From positions 248,001-312,000 of the forward strand of contig NZ_BPQU01000003.1 of NCBI RefSeq assembly GCF_022179445.1: a DNA stretch of 64,000 nucleotides, in the 5' to 3' direction. Shown piece after piece: positions 8,394-17,352 of this stretch. Under the pieces are notes generated by a model that did no database searches, was not told the DNA's origin, and saw only the letters and a list, made by a program, of their open reading frames with translations. Each line of letters begins with the position of its first letter. The stretch's first letter is position 1. The DNA is from Methylobacterium mesophilicum (GTDB lineage Bacteria > Pseudomonadota > Alphaproteobacteria > Rhizobiales > Beijerinckiaceae). The translations under genes and the position numbers were made by a program.

Positions 8394-9979
8394 GCGTCGA
8401 GCCTCATGAAACGGGTCGGCGCGGCGTTGCGCAGGTTCGGGACGTAACCGTGAAGCCGTGGTGCGATCAGCGCCTTCGAGCGGTAATGCATCAGCGGGAT
8501 CCAGGGCAACTCGCGCAGCGCGATGGTCTCGGCATCGCAGAGCAGGTCGGTCCGGCGGGCGAGGTCGCGCTCGCCGGCCGCGCGGGCTAGCAGGGCGTCG
8601 TAGGCCGCGTCGGACCAGCGGCCGGCGTTCAGCCCATCGTTGCCGCTCTGCAGTAGAAACAGAAAATTCTGCGGGTCGGAATAGTCGGCGATCCAGGCGT
8701 AGCGGGCGACGTCGAAGCTGCCGCCGTCGCGCAGATACGCGAAATGCGTCTTGGCGTCGGTGTAGACGAACCGCGTCTCGATCCCGAGGTCGCGCCACAT
8801 CTCGGCCACCGCCACCGCGGTGTTGCGGTTGTTGTCGCTGACGTTGAACCGGTATTCCACGGTGAGCGGCCGGCCGGGCCCGAAGCCGGCCTCGTCGAGC
8901 AGGCTGCGCGCCTGCGCCTCGTGGTCGATCGGCAGGCCCAGGCGCCCCGCGGTCTCGGGCGGCGTCCGATAGTTGTCGATGCCCGGCGGGCACAGGGAAT
9001 AGGCCGGGCTCATGGTGCCACCGTAGAGCCCGTCGGCGAGGTATTCCCGGTCGATGAGCAGCGACAGGGCCTGGCGGACCCGCCGGTCCGAGAACGGCGC
9101 CTTGTGGGTGTTGACCACCAGGGTTTCGAGCCCGAGCGACGGACCGAGGACCACCTGCGCGCCGAACCGGCGGCGCAGGTCGGCGATCTGGTCGGCCGGG
9201 AGCTGGGACAGCGAGTCGAGTTCCCCGGCCGTGTAGCGGCGCACTGCGCTCGACAGGTCCGGCGTCGGCAGGAAGGCGACGCGCCGGATCGCGATCGCGC
9301 CGGCCTCGGGATGGTGCGGGTTGACCTCCAGGGTGATCGCGCCGCCCGGCACCCGGTCGACCAGCCGATAGGGGCCGTTGGTCACGAAGTTGCCCGGGCG
9401 GGTGAACGAGTCGCCGTGGCGCTCGATCGAGGCGCGGTGCACCGGCAGGGCGGTCTGGTGGGTCAGGAGTTCGAGGACATACGGCGTCGGCTGTTCGAGG
9501 GCGATCCTGAGACGGAGCGGCCCTTCCGCCGCCACCCCGAGTGCGTCGCCGGCCGCCTCGCCGCGGTTCACCGCCGCCGCCCCCCGGACCGGGAACAGGA
9601 TCTCGGCGTATTTCGCCGCCGTGGCCGGGGCCAAAATGCGGCGGAACGCATAGACGAAATCGTCCGCGGTGACGGGTTCGCCGTTCGACCATCGGCCGTC
9701 CGGACGCAGGTCGAACCGGAAGGTCAGGCCGTCATCGGAGACGGTCCAGGACCGGGCGGCGCCCGGGATGATGGCCCCGTGATTGTCGTAGGTCAGGAGG
9801 CCGTCGAACAGGTCGCGCAGGATGTGCGCCTCCGCCACCGTGGACGAGCGGTGCGGATCGAGGGTCTCGGGATCGGCGTCGTTGCCCCGGCGATAGATGC
9901 CGGGTTCGCCGGCGCGGGCGGGCCGCGCGACCGCGAGGGCCGCGACGCCGGCCAGCCACGCGCGCCGGCGGATCGCCAT
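8390..9979 (-). CDS. ABC transporter substrate-binding protein, OppA/DppA type
   Basis: This 529-residue protein has a short export signal (MAIRRRAWLAG, then a hydrophobic run ending ARPARAG); the twin arginines make Tat export possible. The mature part reads as family 5 extracellular solute-binding protein, including DADPETLDPHRSSTVAEAHILRDLF near the start and a WSNGEPVTADDFVYAFRR segment. Family 5 ligands include oligopeptides, nickel and heme. It starts two bases after the stop of an HbpS/GlcG-like gene, so these two are probably cotranscribed, which makes a porphyrin-like or other non-peptide ligand worth testing. The ligand itself is not readable from the sequence. Confidence 0.9.
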   Translation of the reverse strand: MAIRRRAWLAGVAALAVARPARAGEPGIYRRGNDADPETLDPHRSSTVAEAHILRDLFDGLLTYDNHGAIIPGAARSWTVSDDGLTFRFDLRPDGRWSNGEPVTADDFVYAFRRILAPATAAKYAEILFPVRGAAAVNRGEAAGDALGVAAEGPLRLRIALEQPTPYVLELLTHQTALPVHRASIERHGDSFTRPGNFVTNGPYRLVDRVPGGAITLEVNPHHPEAGAIAIRRVAFLPTPDLSSAVRRYTAGELDSLSQLPADQIADLRRRFGAQVVLGPSLGLETLVVNTHKAPFSDRRVRQALSLLIDREYLADGLYGGTMSPAYSLCPPGIDNYRTPPETAGRLGLPIDHEAQARSLLDEAGFGPGRPLTVEYRFNVSDNNRNTAVAVAEMWRDLGIETRFVYTDAKTHFAYLRDGGSFDVARYAWIADYSDPQNFLFLLQSGNDGLNAGRWSDAAYDALLARAAGERDLARRTDLLCDAETIALRELPWIPLMHYRSKALIAPRLHGYVPNLRNAAPTRFMRLDA

Positions 9980-9981
9980 CC

Positions 9982-10419
9982 TCAGGCGCCGGTCTCCGGC
10001 ACCAGGCCGGCGGCTTCGATCGCCGCCACCGCGCAGATCTCGTCGTTGTCGGAGGTATCGCCGGAGATGCCGACCGCACCGAGCAGGCGCCCCTCGCGGG
10101 AGCGGATCAGTACGCCCCCCGCCACCGGGACGAGCGCGGCCGGGCCGGCGACGTGGCTCACCGCGGCGACGAAATAGGGCTGCGCTTCGGCCCGCGCATG
10201 GATCGCCCGGGACCCGAGCCCCAGCGCCAGGGCGCCGTTGGCCTTGCCGCAGGCGATCTCGGCCCGGCGCAGCGACGTGCCGTCCTCGACCGAAACGGAT
10301 TTGAGCGCGCCGCGGGCATCGTACACCACCACCGCCATCGGCTTCAGCCCGCGGGTCCGGGCCTCGCGCAGGGCGGTATCCACGATGCTGCGGGCGGCCT
10401 CGAGCGTCAGGTCGATCAT
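9982..10419 (-). CDS. HbpS/GlcG family protein (heme-degrading domain family)
   Basis: The ATG at 10417-10419 (complement) gives 145 residues, the usual length of GlcG/HbpS (DUF336) proteins. Family features are the N-terminal helix LTLEAARSIVDTALREAR, the strand MAVVVYDARGALKS, the glycine-rich VPVAGGVLIR segment and the GAVGISGDTSDNDE motif. Characterised members bind heme or are accessory to oxidative metabolism, but many have no assigned function. No signal peptide is visible, so this copy looks cytosolic. It is the first gene of the operon leading into the OppA-B-C genes. Confidence 0.85.
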   Translation of the reverse strand: MIDLTLEAARSIVDTALREARTRGLKPMAVVVYDARGALKSVSVEDGTSLRRAEIACGKANGALALGLGSRAIHARAEAQPYFVAAVSHVAGPAALVPVAGGVLIRSREGRLLGAVGISGDTSDNDEICAVAAIEAAGLVPETGA

Positions 10420-10499
10420 CGGAATCCAGGGGCTGTCGCCGCTCCGGGCGGCTGTCCGATCCTTAACGGATCGATAAGGGACCGGTCCACCACGCGGCG

Positions 10500-11600
10500 A
10501 TGCGCGTCGTCTCGGCGGACGCGCTCGACGGCATGGCGCCTGAACGGCCCAGGCGTTTCCGCTTGTTTCCGGCGCCATCGGGCGGCATGTGTCGGCGCCG
10601 CCGACAGGCGCATCGGGAGCAGGGCCGAACTTTGTCTCAGGCAGGCGCGCGCGGTATCGCGGTTGGGCGGGACGGCTGGCTGTTCTGGGTCGGCCGCGCG
10701 AACGAACTGGTGGAGCTGTACGCCGATTCCCCGGCAACGCGCCGCCTGCTGCGCCGGTGGGTGCGGTTGGTGGACGGCCGCGTCCGCCGGGCGGAGTCCC
10801 TCGGCGCGCGCTACGTCCACGCGATCGTGCCCGAGAAGATCGCGATCCACGCCGACACGCTGGACCGGCCGTTCCCGGGCTTGGCCGATCCGCCCGGCGC
10901 GCGCCTCGGCCGCCGCCTCGCGGCAGAGACCCGGGCTGACCTGGTCGATCTCTACGCGCCCCTGCGGGCGGCGCGGGCCGAAGAACCGGTCTACCTGCGC
11001 ACCGACACGCACTGGAACCATCGCGGCTACATCGCGGCCTACCGGGCGTTGTGCGAAGCGCTCGCGGTCGCACCGGCACCGCACGTCCTCGACGCCACCG
11101 GCCAACCCGCGCGCTTCGTGTTCGATCTCGGCGGCAAGCTGAAGCCGCCGGTGGACGAGGCCTACTTCGCCCACGAATTCCCCCGGCGGGCCCAGCGCAG
11201 CGAGGCCAATGCCCTGGTGCGTCTGCGCGAGACCGGCCGGGTCGCGGGCCGGGGCGGCTTCTTCGTCGGATCGCGCGCCGTGATGCGCAATCCCGAGGCT
11301 GCCGATCCGCGGCGGATCGTGCTGTTCGGCGATTCCTACGTGTTCGACCAGGGGCCGCGCCTCACCGCTATGCTGGCCGAGAGCTTTCGCGAGGTTCACG
11401 CGATCTGGTCCGCCGAGATCGACTGGGCCTACGTCGCCGCCGTTAAGCCCGACCTCGTGGTCTACGAGATCGCCGAGCGCTTCCTCCGGCGCGTGCCGGC
11501 CGACCGCTTTTCAGTCGATGCGTTTGCGGAGCGGCGGGTCCGGCGCGAGCTGAACCCCACTGTGCTCGACCGGCTGCGCGCCCTCCTGCGCCTGCGCTGA
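10500..11600 (+). CDS. AlgX/AlgJ-like SGNH-fold protein (putative polysaccharide O-acetyltransferase)
   Basis: The longest frame gives 366 residues; the first 50 are arginine-rich and unlike the family, so translation may start further in. From about residue 52 it matches the AlgX/AlgJ pattern: VGRDGWLFW, a TDTHWNHRGY block supplying the Asp-x-His of the triad, and FGDSYVFDQ near residue 282 supplying the catalytic serine. Such proteins transfer acetyl groups to exopolysaccharide in the periplasm, but no MBOAT partner (AlgI-like) and no clear signal peptide are present. It could instead be a cytosolic glycan-modifying enzyme. It stands alone, divergent from the HbpS-like gene. Confidence 0.72.
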   Translation: MRVVSADALDGMAPERPRRFRLFPAPSGGMCRRRRQAHREQGRTLSQAGARGIAVGRDGWLFWVGRANELVELYADSPATRRLLRRWVRLVDGRVRRAESLGARYVHAIVPEKIAIHADTLDRPFPGLADPPGARLGRRLAAETRADLVDLYAPLRAARAEEPVYLRTDTHWNHRGYIAAYRALCEALAVAPAPHVLDATGQPARFVFDLGGKLKPPVDEAYFAHEFPRRAQRSEANALVRLRETGRVAGRGGFFVGSRAVMRNPEAADPRRIVLFGDSYVFDQGPRLTAMLAESFREVHAIWSAEIDWAYVAAVKPDLVVYEIAERFLRRVPADRFSVDAFAERRVRRELNPTVLDRLRALLRLR

Positions 11601-11656
11601 CGCGCACAGCACCGCCCGACGCGTATCCCGCCGGCCTTGGGGGTGACGTGCTCGCA

Positions 11657-12691
11657 TCACGCCGGCGGCAATGGCGGCGCCCAGGTGAGGTTCTGCTGGA
11701 AGGTGTCGTAGTCGGCGATCATGTCGTCCGGCCGCTCGAAATGCGGGAAGGCGCCGGTCGGCAGCGTAAGGACGCGCCAGTTCGGCCGGCCCGCGACCCG
11801 CGGCGCCAGGCGGTAATCCACGAAGTCGCCGCGCCGCCCGTGGGCCATCCAGACCGGATGCCGCAACGTCTCGTAGAGACGCGTCGTATCCGTCGGGAAC
11901 AGGTGGCCGGCGATGAAGCAGTAGGGGGCGTGCTCGGCACCCGGCTGGTGGGCCGAGGCGTAATCATACGCGAACAGGCCCTCGTCGATGTCCTTGGAAC
12001 CGAACGTCTTTTGCAGGAAGAAGCGCATGCTCGGCCGGGAGGCCAGCGCGTCGAACAGGGGCCGGCCGAGGGGCGGCCGGTCCAGCAGGTCGCGCAGTCG
12101 GTCGCGTCCCCGATGGCCGTCCGGAGGTCCGTCGCCGGAGAGTCGCGCATCGAACCCGGTGGGGCTGATCAGGCCGAGGCTGCGGTAATCCTCCGGCTGC
12201 TCGACAGCCGCTCGGGCGAGGTAGGAGCAGGACAACGACAGCGCCATCGCGTCGATGGCGCCAACGGAATGCCGTTGCCGGATCTCGGCCACGGCCGCAC
12301 GGATCGCCTCCACCATGAGGCGGGGCGTGTAGAGGCGGCGCGACCGCTCGGAGAACCCGAAGCCCGGCAGGTCCAGTGCGTAGACCGGACGGGTCTGGCG
12401 GTAATGCAGGTAGAGCGGACGGACCTCGTAGGCGTTCGCGGCCGCGTTGATCGAGTGGATCAGCAGGAGCGGCACGCCCTCCCGGTCCGCCGTCCCATAC
12501 AGCGAGAGCGCGCCGGCGCGCATCGTCGCCAGCGTCTCATGCCGGCCGGGAAGGGCGGGCGGCAGGTCCATACGGCGATCGACGGCGAACCGGCTCCAGC
12601 CGACCAGGCCGGCGGCCGAGCCGAGACCGGTCAGGAGCGTCGCGATCCCGAACCGACCGGCGCGTGACTTCTTACGTGGCTGACGGCTCAT
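11657..12691 (-). CDS. Alpha/beta hydrolase, membrane-anchored
   Basis: This 344-residue protein has a basic N-terminus followed by one hydrophobic segment (IATLLTGLGSAAGLVGW), suggesting an anchor or uncleaved signal. The hydrolase core follows: LLLIHSINAAANAYEV for the oxyanion region, YALDLPGFGFSERS, a nucleophile elbow DAMALSLSCSYLA (serine in an A-x-S-x-S rather than G-x-S-x-G context) and a C-terminal GAFPHFERPDD histidine. The substrate is unknown. It is convergent with the AlgX-like gene (56-base gap). No partner genes make its role clear. Confidence 0.82.
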   Translation of the reverse strand: MSRQPRKKSRAGRFGIATLLTGLGSAAGLVGWSRFAVDRRMDLPPALPGRHETLATMRAGALSLYGTADREGVPLLLIHSINAAANAYEVRPLYLHYRQTRPVYALDLPGFGFSERSRRLYTPRLMVEAIRAAVAEIRQRHSVGAIDAMALSLSCSYLARAAVEQPEDYRSLGLISPTGFDARLSGDGPPDGHRGRDRLRDLLDRPPLGRPLFDALASRPSMRFFLQKTFGSKDIDEGLFAYDYASAHQPGAEHAPYCFIAGHLFPTDTTRLYETLRHPVWMAHGRRGDFVDYRLAPRVAGRPNWRVLTLPTGAFPHFERPDDMIADYDTFQQNLTWAPPLPPA

Positions 12692-12766
12692 CGGGGCTCC
12701 AGAACCTCGGTCGGGCCCGACCCGGACCGCGCGAGCGCCGGAGGAGGGGGAAACTAGGCCGTCGTA

Positions 12767-13831
12767 TCAGGATGCGTGGCCGGCCAGGCTGTTGGAGGCC
12801 AGCGCCGGGGACCGTCCGGAGGGGCGGATCGGGCTGATGTCCCGCCCCGCGGCCTCACGGAAGAAGTCCACCGTCGCCGGATCGTTGCGCCAGTCCTGGA
12901 CGCGCCGCGAGACCAGGGCCTCGCGCGGGCGCTTGTCGTAGTTCGCGTAGGCCGCCGCAACGAATTCCGGCCGCGTCATCGTGCGGGCGGGGCCCGAGCG
13001 GCGCGTCTCGGCCTTGAAGAAGAGCGCGCTGCCGGGAATGCCGTAATGCGCGGCGATCTCGGGATAGACCGGCCAGCTGCCCTGGCCGCCGAGGTCATCG
13101 GGTACGAACGCGTCGAGGTCGCATTCGGGATAGGCGACGCCGGACTTTGTCAGCAGCCCGCGGGCGAGATCGGCGACCACGTAGAGCTTGGTGTGGTTGA
13201 TCGAGTGCATGAAGCAGCCGCGGCGCGCCCAACGCGTCAGGTGCGTGTCGAGATCGTACTGCGCCTGCGCGCCGAGCCCGCGCAGGTAGGCGACCGACTC
13301 GTTCCAGAGGTCGAAATAGCCCAGCCGCTCGAAGACCGGTTCCGCGAACAACCGCAGCGCCTGCGCCTGCGAGAAGCCGGCCAGATAGGCATACAGCGTG
13401 ATCGCCGAGTGCGAATGCCCCATCGGCCCGGAGATCAGGCCGTTGAGCGAGACGGCATCCTGCACGCCGACATGGATCAGGTCCGGATGGTAGGCGCCGA
13501 ACACGATGGTCGGGATCAGCCGGACCTTCGGGTGCGTCCGAAACCGCTCGATCGTGCCGCCGTCCTTGAACCGGGGCAGGTAGATGCTGGAATAGACGTG
13601 ATCGTAGGCGTCGGCATGCGCCATCAGGTCCACGAGCTTCGGGAAGCGCCGGGTGACCGTGAAGGCCGAGACGAAATCCACCTGGGCGTCGGGCAGCAGG
13701 AAGCGCAGCACCTTGGCCATGGAGCCGGCCTGGCAGACTCCAACCACCAGGATGCGGGGCGAGCCCGTCCGTTTCTTCCCGATCTGCGCAAGCCGGTGCC
13801 GCGCGCGCCAAAGGCTATCCACCGTCAACAT
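12767..13831 (-). CDS. WcbI-like polysaccharide biosynthesis protein (putative acetyltransferase)
   Basis: I used the ATG at 13829-13831 (complement), giving 354 residues beginning MLTVDSLWRARHRLAQ. The segment ILVVGVCQAGSMAKVLRFLLP near residues 27-47 has the Cys-Gln-x-x-x-Leu signature of the WcbI domain found in capsule clusters, followed by a long alpha/beta region with GPMGHSHSAITLY and a conserved-looking CFMHSINHTKLY. WcbI proteins are thought to modify capsular sugars; the chemistry is unproven. No glycosyltransferases sit nearby. The gene is divergent from the MFS transporter gene. Confidence 0.7.
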   Translation of the reverse strand: MLTVDSLWRARHRLAQIGKKRTGSPRILVVGVCQAGSMAKVLRFLLPDAQVDFVSAFTVTRRFPKLVDLMAHADAYDHVYSSIYLPRFKDGGTIERFRTHPKVRLIPTIVFGAYHPDLIHVGVQDAVSLNGLISGPMGHSHSAITLYAYLAGFSQAQALRLFAEPVFERLGYFDLWNESVAYLRGLGAQAQYDLDTHLTRWARRGCFMHSINHTKLYVVADLARGLLTKSGVAYPECDLDAFVPDDLGGQGSWPVYPEIAAHYGIPGSALFFKAETRRSGPARTMTRPEFVAAAYANYDKRPREALVSRRVQDWRNDPATVDFFREAAGRDISPIRPSGRSPALASNSLAGHAS

Positions 13832-14025
13832 GCCGCTTCTCTCGCATGTCCGCGGGCCGCGGGCAAACCGCGCCGACGGCTCGGGGGCGGCTATCGGCGC
13901 GTATCGCGACCGGCAAGCAACACCTTCCGTGAGGCTATGACAGTCACGCAAAGTTGTCGTGTGTTAGGACTGGTGGCGGGGCCGTACCTGATCCAAGCCG
14001 AGCTGATAGAGCCGGGAGGATTAAG

Positions 14026-15357
14026 ATGGCCCCGACAAACGTGCCGGATCCCGCTTCGGACATCGAGCGGGCGACCCTGCGCAGAGTCACCTGGCGGATC
14101 CTGCCGTTCCTGATGCTCGCCTACTTCATCGCGTTCGTGGACCGGGTGAATGCCGGCTTCGCGGCGTTGCAGATGAACCACGATATCGGCTTGTCCGCGG
14201 CGCAGTTCGGATTGGGCGGCGGCCTGTTCTACGTGTCCTACGTGCTGTGCGAAGTGCCGAGCAACCTCGCCATGGAGCGGTTCGGCGCCCGGATCTGGAT
14301 CGCCCGGATCATGATCACCTGGGGGCTGGTGTCGGCGGCCATGGCGTTCGTGGTCGGGCCGACCTCGTTCTACGCGGTCCGCCTGCTGCTCGGCGCCGCC
14401 GAAGCGGGCTTCTTCCCCGGAGTGATCCTCTACCTCACCTACTGGTTTCCCCGCGCCTATCGGGGCCGGATCGTGGCCGTGTTCATGGTGGCGATCCCGA
14501 TCTCGAGCTTCCTCGGCTCGCCCATCTCGGCCTCGATCCTCAACACCGACGGGATGCTGGGCTACCGCGGCTGGCAGTGGCTGTTCATCCTCGAGGCGGT
14601 TCCGGCGGTGCTGCTGGGGATCATCGCGTTCGCGGTCCTGCCTGACGGCCCCGGCAAGGCGCGGTGGCTCACGCCGCAGCAGAGCGCGTGGCTGCAGGAT
14701 CGGCTGGCCGCCGAGCGGGCCTCCGTCGTCCCGGGCGAGGCGGCACCGGCCCGGCATCTCTCGGTCTGGCAAGTGATGCGCAATCGCTACGTGCTCGCCG
14801 CCTCGCTGATCTACGCGGGCGCCTCCGGGGCCAGCCAGTGCCTGTCGCTCTGGCAGCCGCAGATCATCAAGTCGTTCGGGCTGACGAACCTGGAGACCGG
14901 CCTGCTGAACTCGATCCCGTTCGGCATCGCCTCGGTGCTGATGATCCTGTGGGGTCGCTCCTCGGACAAGCGGCGGGAGCGGGTCTGGCACACGGCAATC
15001 CCGCTGGGCCTACTGGCGCTGAGCCTCGCCGCCTCGATCGCGACCACGCAGCTGCTGCCGACGATCCTGATCCTGTGCCTCGCCGTGACGGCGACCTACA
15101 TGGTGAAGGGCCCGTTCTGGGCGCTCTCCACCGAATGGCTTTCGGCCGGGGCGGCGGCGGCCGGCATCGCGCAGATCAACGCGATCGGCAATATCGGCGG
15201 GTTCATCGGCACCTACCTGCTCGGCGTGATCAAGGATGCCACCGGCAGCTATCCGCTCGGCCTGTTGCCCTTGGTGGTGCTGTCGGGAGCGGGCTGCCTG
15301 CTGGTCTTGGGCCTCGGCCGTGGCCGGCAGCGGGGCGTTGCGCCGGTGCGGGCCTGA
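14026..15357 (+). CDS. MFS transporter, anion:cation symporter (ACS) family
   Basis: The ATG at 14026 follows a good ribosome site (GGGAGGA, seven bases upstream) and gives 443 residues with about 12 membrane spans. The N-terminal region YFIAFVDRVNAGFAALQMN and the loop SNLAMERFGARIWIARIMITW carry the ACS-family signature (the group of HpaX, tartrate and phthalate permeases). A cytosolic loop between spans 6 and 7 lies around residues 205-245. Substrates of this family are mostly organic anions; none can be named here. No catabolic gene is next to it. Confidence 0.9.
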   Translation: MAPTNVPDPASDIERATLRRVTWRILPFLMLAYFIAFVDRVNAGFAALQMNHDIGLSAAQFGLGGGLFYVSYVLCEVPSNLAMERFGARIWIARIMITWGLVSAAMAFVVGPTSFYAVRLLLGAAEAGFFPGVILYLTYWFPRAYRGRIVAVFMVAIPISSFLGSPISASILNTDGMLGYRGWQWLFILEAVPAVLLGIIAFAVLPDGPGKARWLTPQQSAWLQDRLAAERASVVPGEAAPARHLSVWQVMRNRYVLAASLIYAGASGASQCLSLWQPQIIKSFGLTNLETGLLNSIPFGIASVLMILWGRSSDKRRERVWHTAIPLGLLALSLAASIATTQLLPTILILCLAVTATYMVKGPFWALSTEWLSAGAAAAGIAQINAIGNIGGFIGTYLLGVIKDATGSYPLGLLPLVVLSGAGCLLVLGLGRGRQRGVAPVRA

Positions 15358-15791
15358 CCGGGCGTACCGGCCGGCACCGATTCGCTGGCCAATGGACTTC
15401 GCCGGGCGGATGACGGGGTTTCGCCGTTGATTCGTCCGCCCGCACAGCCGTGTCGACGGCATTGCTGTGAAATTTGTGTGTCCGCTCGCGGTCTCCTCAC
15501 GACGCAGAGACGCCCGCTGAATTTTGCAAGACGATCAGTATCGCGCGCGCCACCGATTTATAGCGCGTTCGAGGTGCATGATCGTACGGCGGGAAAGAAT
15601 ATCTGTGCGGCGTTGTTGCATATTCCGGCCCGAGTCTCGCAACGAACGCACCTGTTGACACGGCAATGCTCGGCCGTTCTTATTCCTGTGCCTGAGGCAT
15701 GACGCTTCAGCGGTGCCCTCCCTCGGCGATGATCGCTTTCGGGAGGTATACGCGAGTTGCTCGCGCACCCATATATTGAAAGTTGATAGCG

Positions 15792-15805
15792 CTCAATCGA
15801 TTGAG
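15792..15805. promoter_or_regulatory. Perfect palindrome CTCAATCGATTGAG flanked by direct repeats, candidate operator
   Basis: CTCAATCGATTGAG is self-complementary. It overlaps the first of two near-identical TTGATNGCGCT copies (15783-15793 and 15809-15819), whose starts are 26 bases apart. An A+T-rich CTATAT lies just downstream (15827-15832). This is the arrangement expected of a dimeric repressor site near a promoter, but no regulator gene is adjacent and spacing to a good -35/-10 pair is poor. Confidence 0.4.
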
Positions 15806-15886
15806 ATTTTGATCGCGCTTAACAGTCTATATGGCCCCCAAGGCCAGGTTTGATTGGTGTCCGAGATAGTTCTTGATGCCATGAAA

Positions 15887-15918
15887 CGACGCTGCCAGCC
15901 CACAGGCTGGCAGCGTCG
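15887..15918. terminator. Strong 14-bp GC-rich hairpin, possible factor-dependent terminator
   Basis: CGACGCTGCCAGCC pairs perfectly with GGCTGGCAGCGTCG around a CACA loop. There is no run of T on either side, so it is not a classical intrinsic terminator. It may end the MFS transcript from a distance or control the following orphan gene. Confidence 0.4.
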
Positions 15919-16096
15919 CCAGCCGGGCGACGACGAAGATCGAAGTCTTGTGACGGATCGAGCCCTCTAGAGTCAGCTAAATCGCCGTCTGAGCAGCGAG
16001 GCGAAATGATGAGCGCTCAGACTCCAGAAACCGGGTTGAAGGTTTGAGGAAAGTCTTTGTCAGCCGGTGTTCAGCTCACCACACGGAGCCCGTAAG

Positions 16097-17186
<1,090 letters not shown>

Positions 17187-17205
17187 GGCGCCCAGGATCG
17201 GGATC

Positions 17206-17313
17206 CCAAAGGGCGAGCCCTTTGGCGGGGTTCGGGGGCGGAGCCCCTGAGGCATCGGGCCAAGCCCGACACCTGGGCTCTGCCCTGGACCCGCAAAAGG
17301 TCGGAGACCTTTT
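17206..17313. repeat. Five-hairpin intergenic repeat element
   Basis: Five short inverted repeats follow each other with two- or three-base loops: CCAAAGGGC-GA-GCCCTTTGG (17206-17225), GGGGC-GGA-GCCCC (17235-17247), TCGGGC-CAA-GCCCGA (17255-17269), GGGC-TCT-GCCC (17275-17285) and AAAAGGTC-GGA-GACCTTTT (17295-17313). It lies between the aminotransferase remnant and the 3' end of the ABC-F gene. From memory, similar mosaic units are scattered between genes in Methylobacterium. The last hairpin, with its A and T runs, could terminate transcription in both directions. Confidence 0.75.
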
Positions 17314-17352
17314 GAAACCGGGACTTTCGTGATCAGTCCTGGAAGCAGTGCC

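Larger units (their letters stand above)
15358..16096 (+). other. Long A+T-richer intergenic region with palindrome and hairpin
   Basis: These 739 bases hold no convincing protein gene. From about 15480 to 16060 the base composition drops clearly below that of the neighbours. It contains a perfect 14-base palindrome (15792-15805), a direct repeat of TTGATNGCGCT at 15783-15793 and 15809-15819, and a long GC-rich hairpin (15887-15918). A 29-codon frame starts with an ATG at 15881 and runs through the hairpin, but nothing supports translation. The region could be the regulatory zone of the orphan gene at 16097. Confidence 0.6.

Noticed and set aside
15881-15970. A 29-codon frame starting MKRRCQPTGW through the hairpin
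   Set aside because: No ribosome-binding site, and the sequence is explained by the inverted repeat itself.
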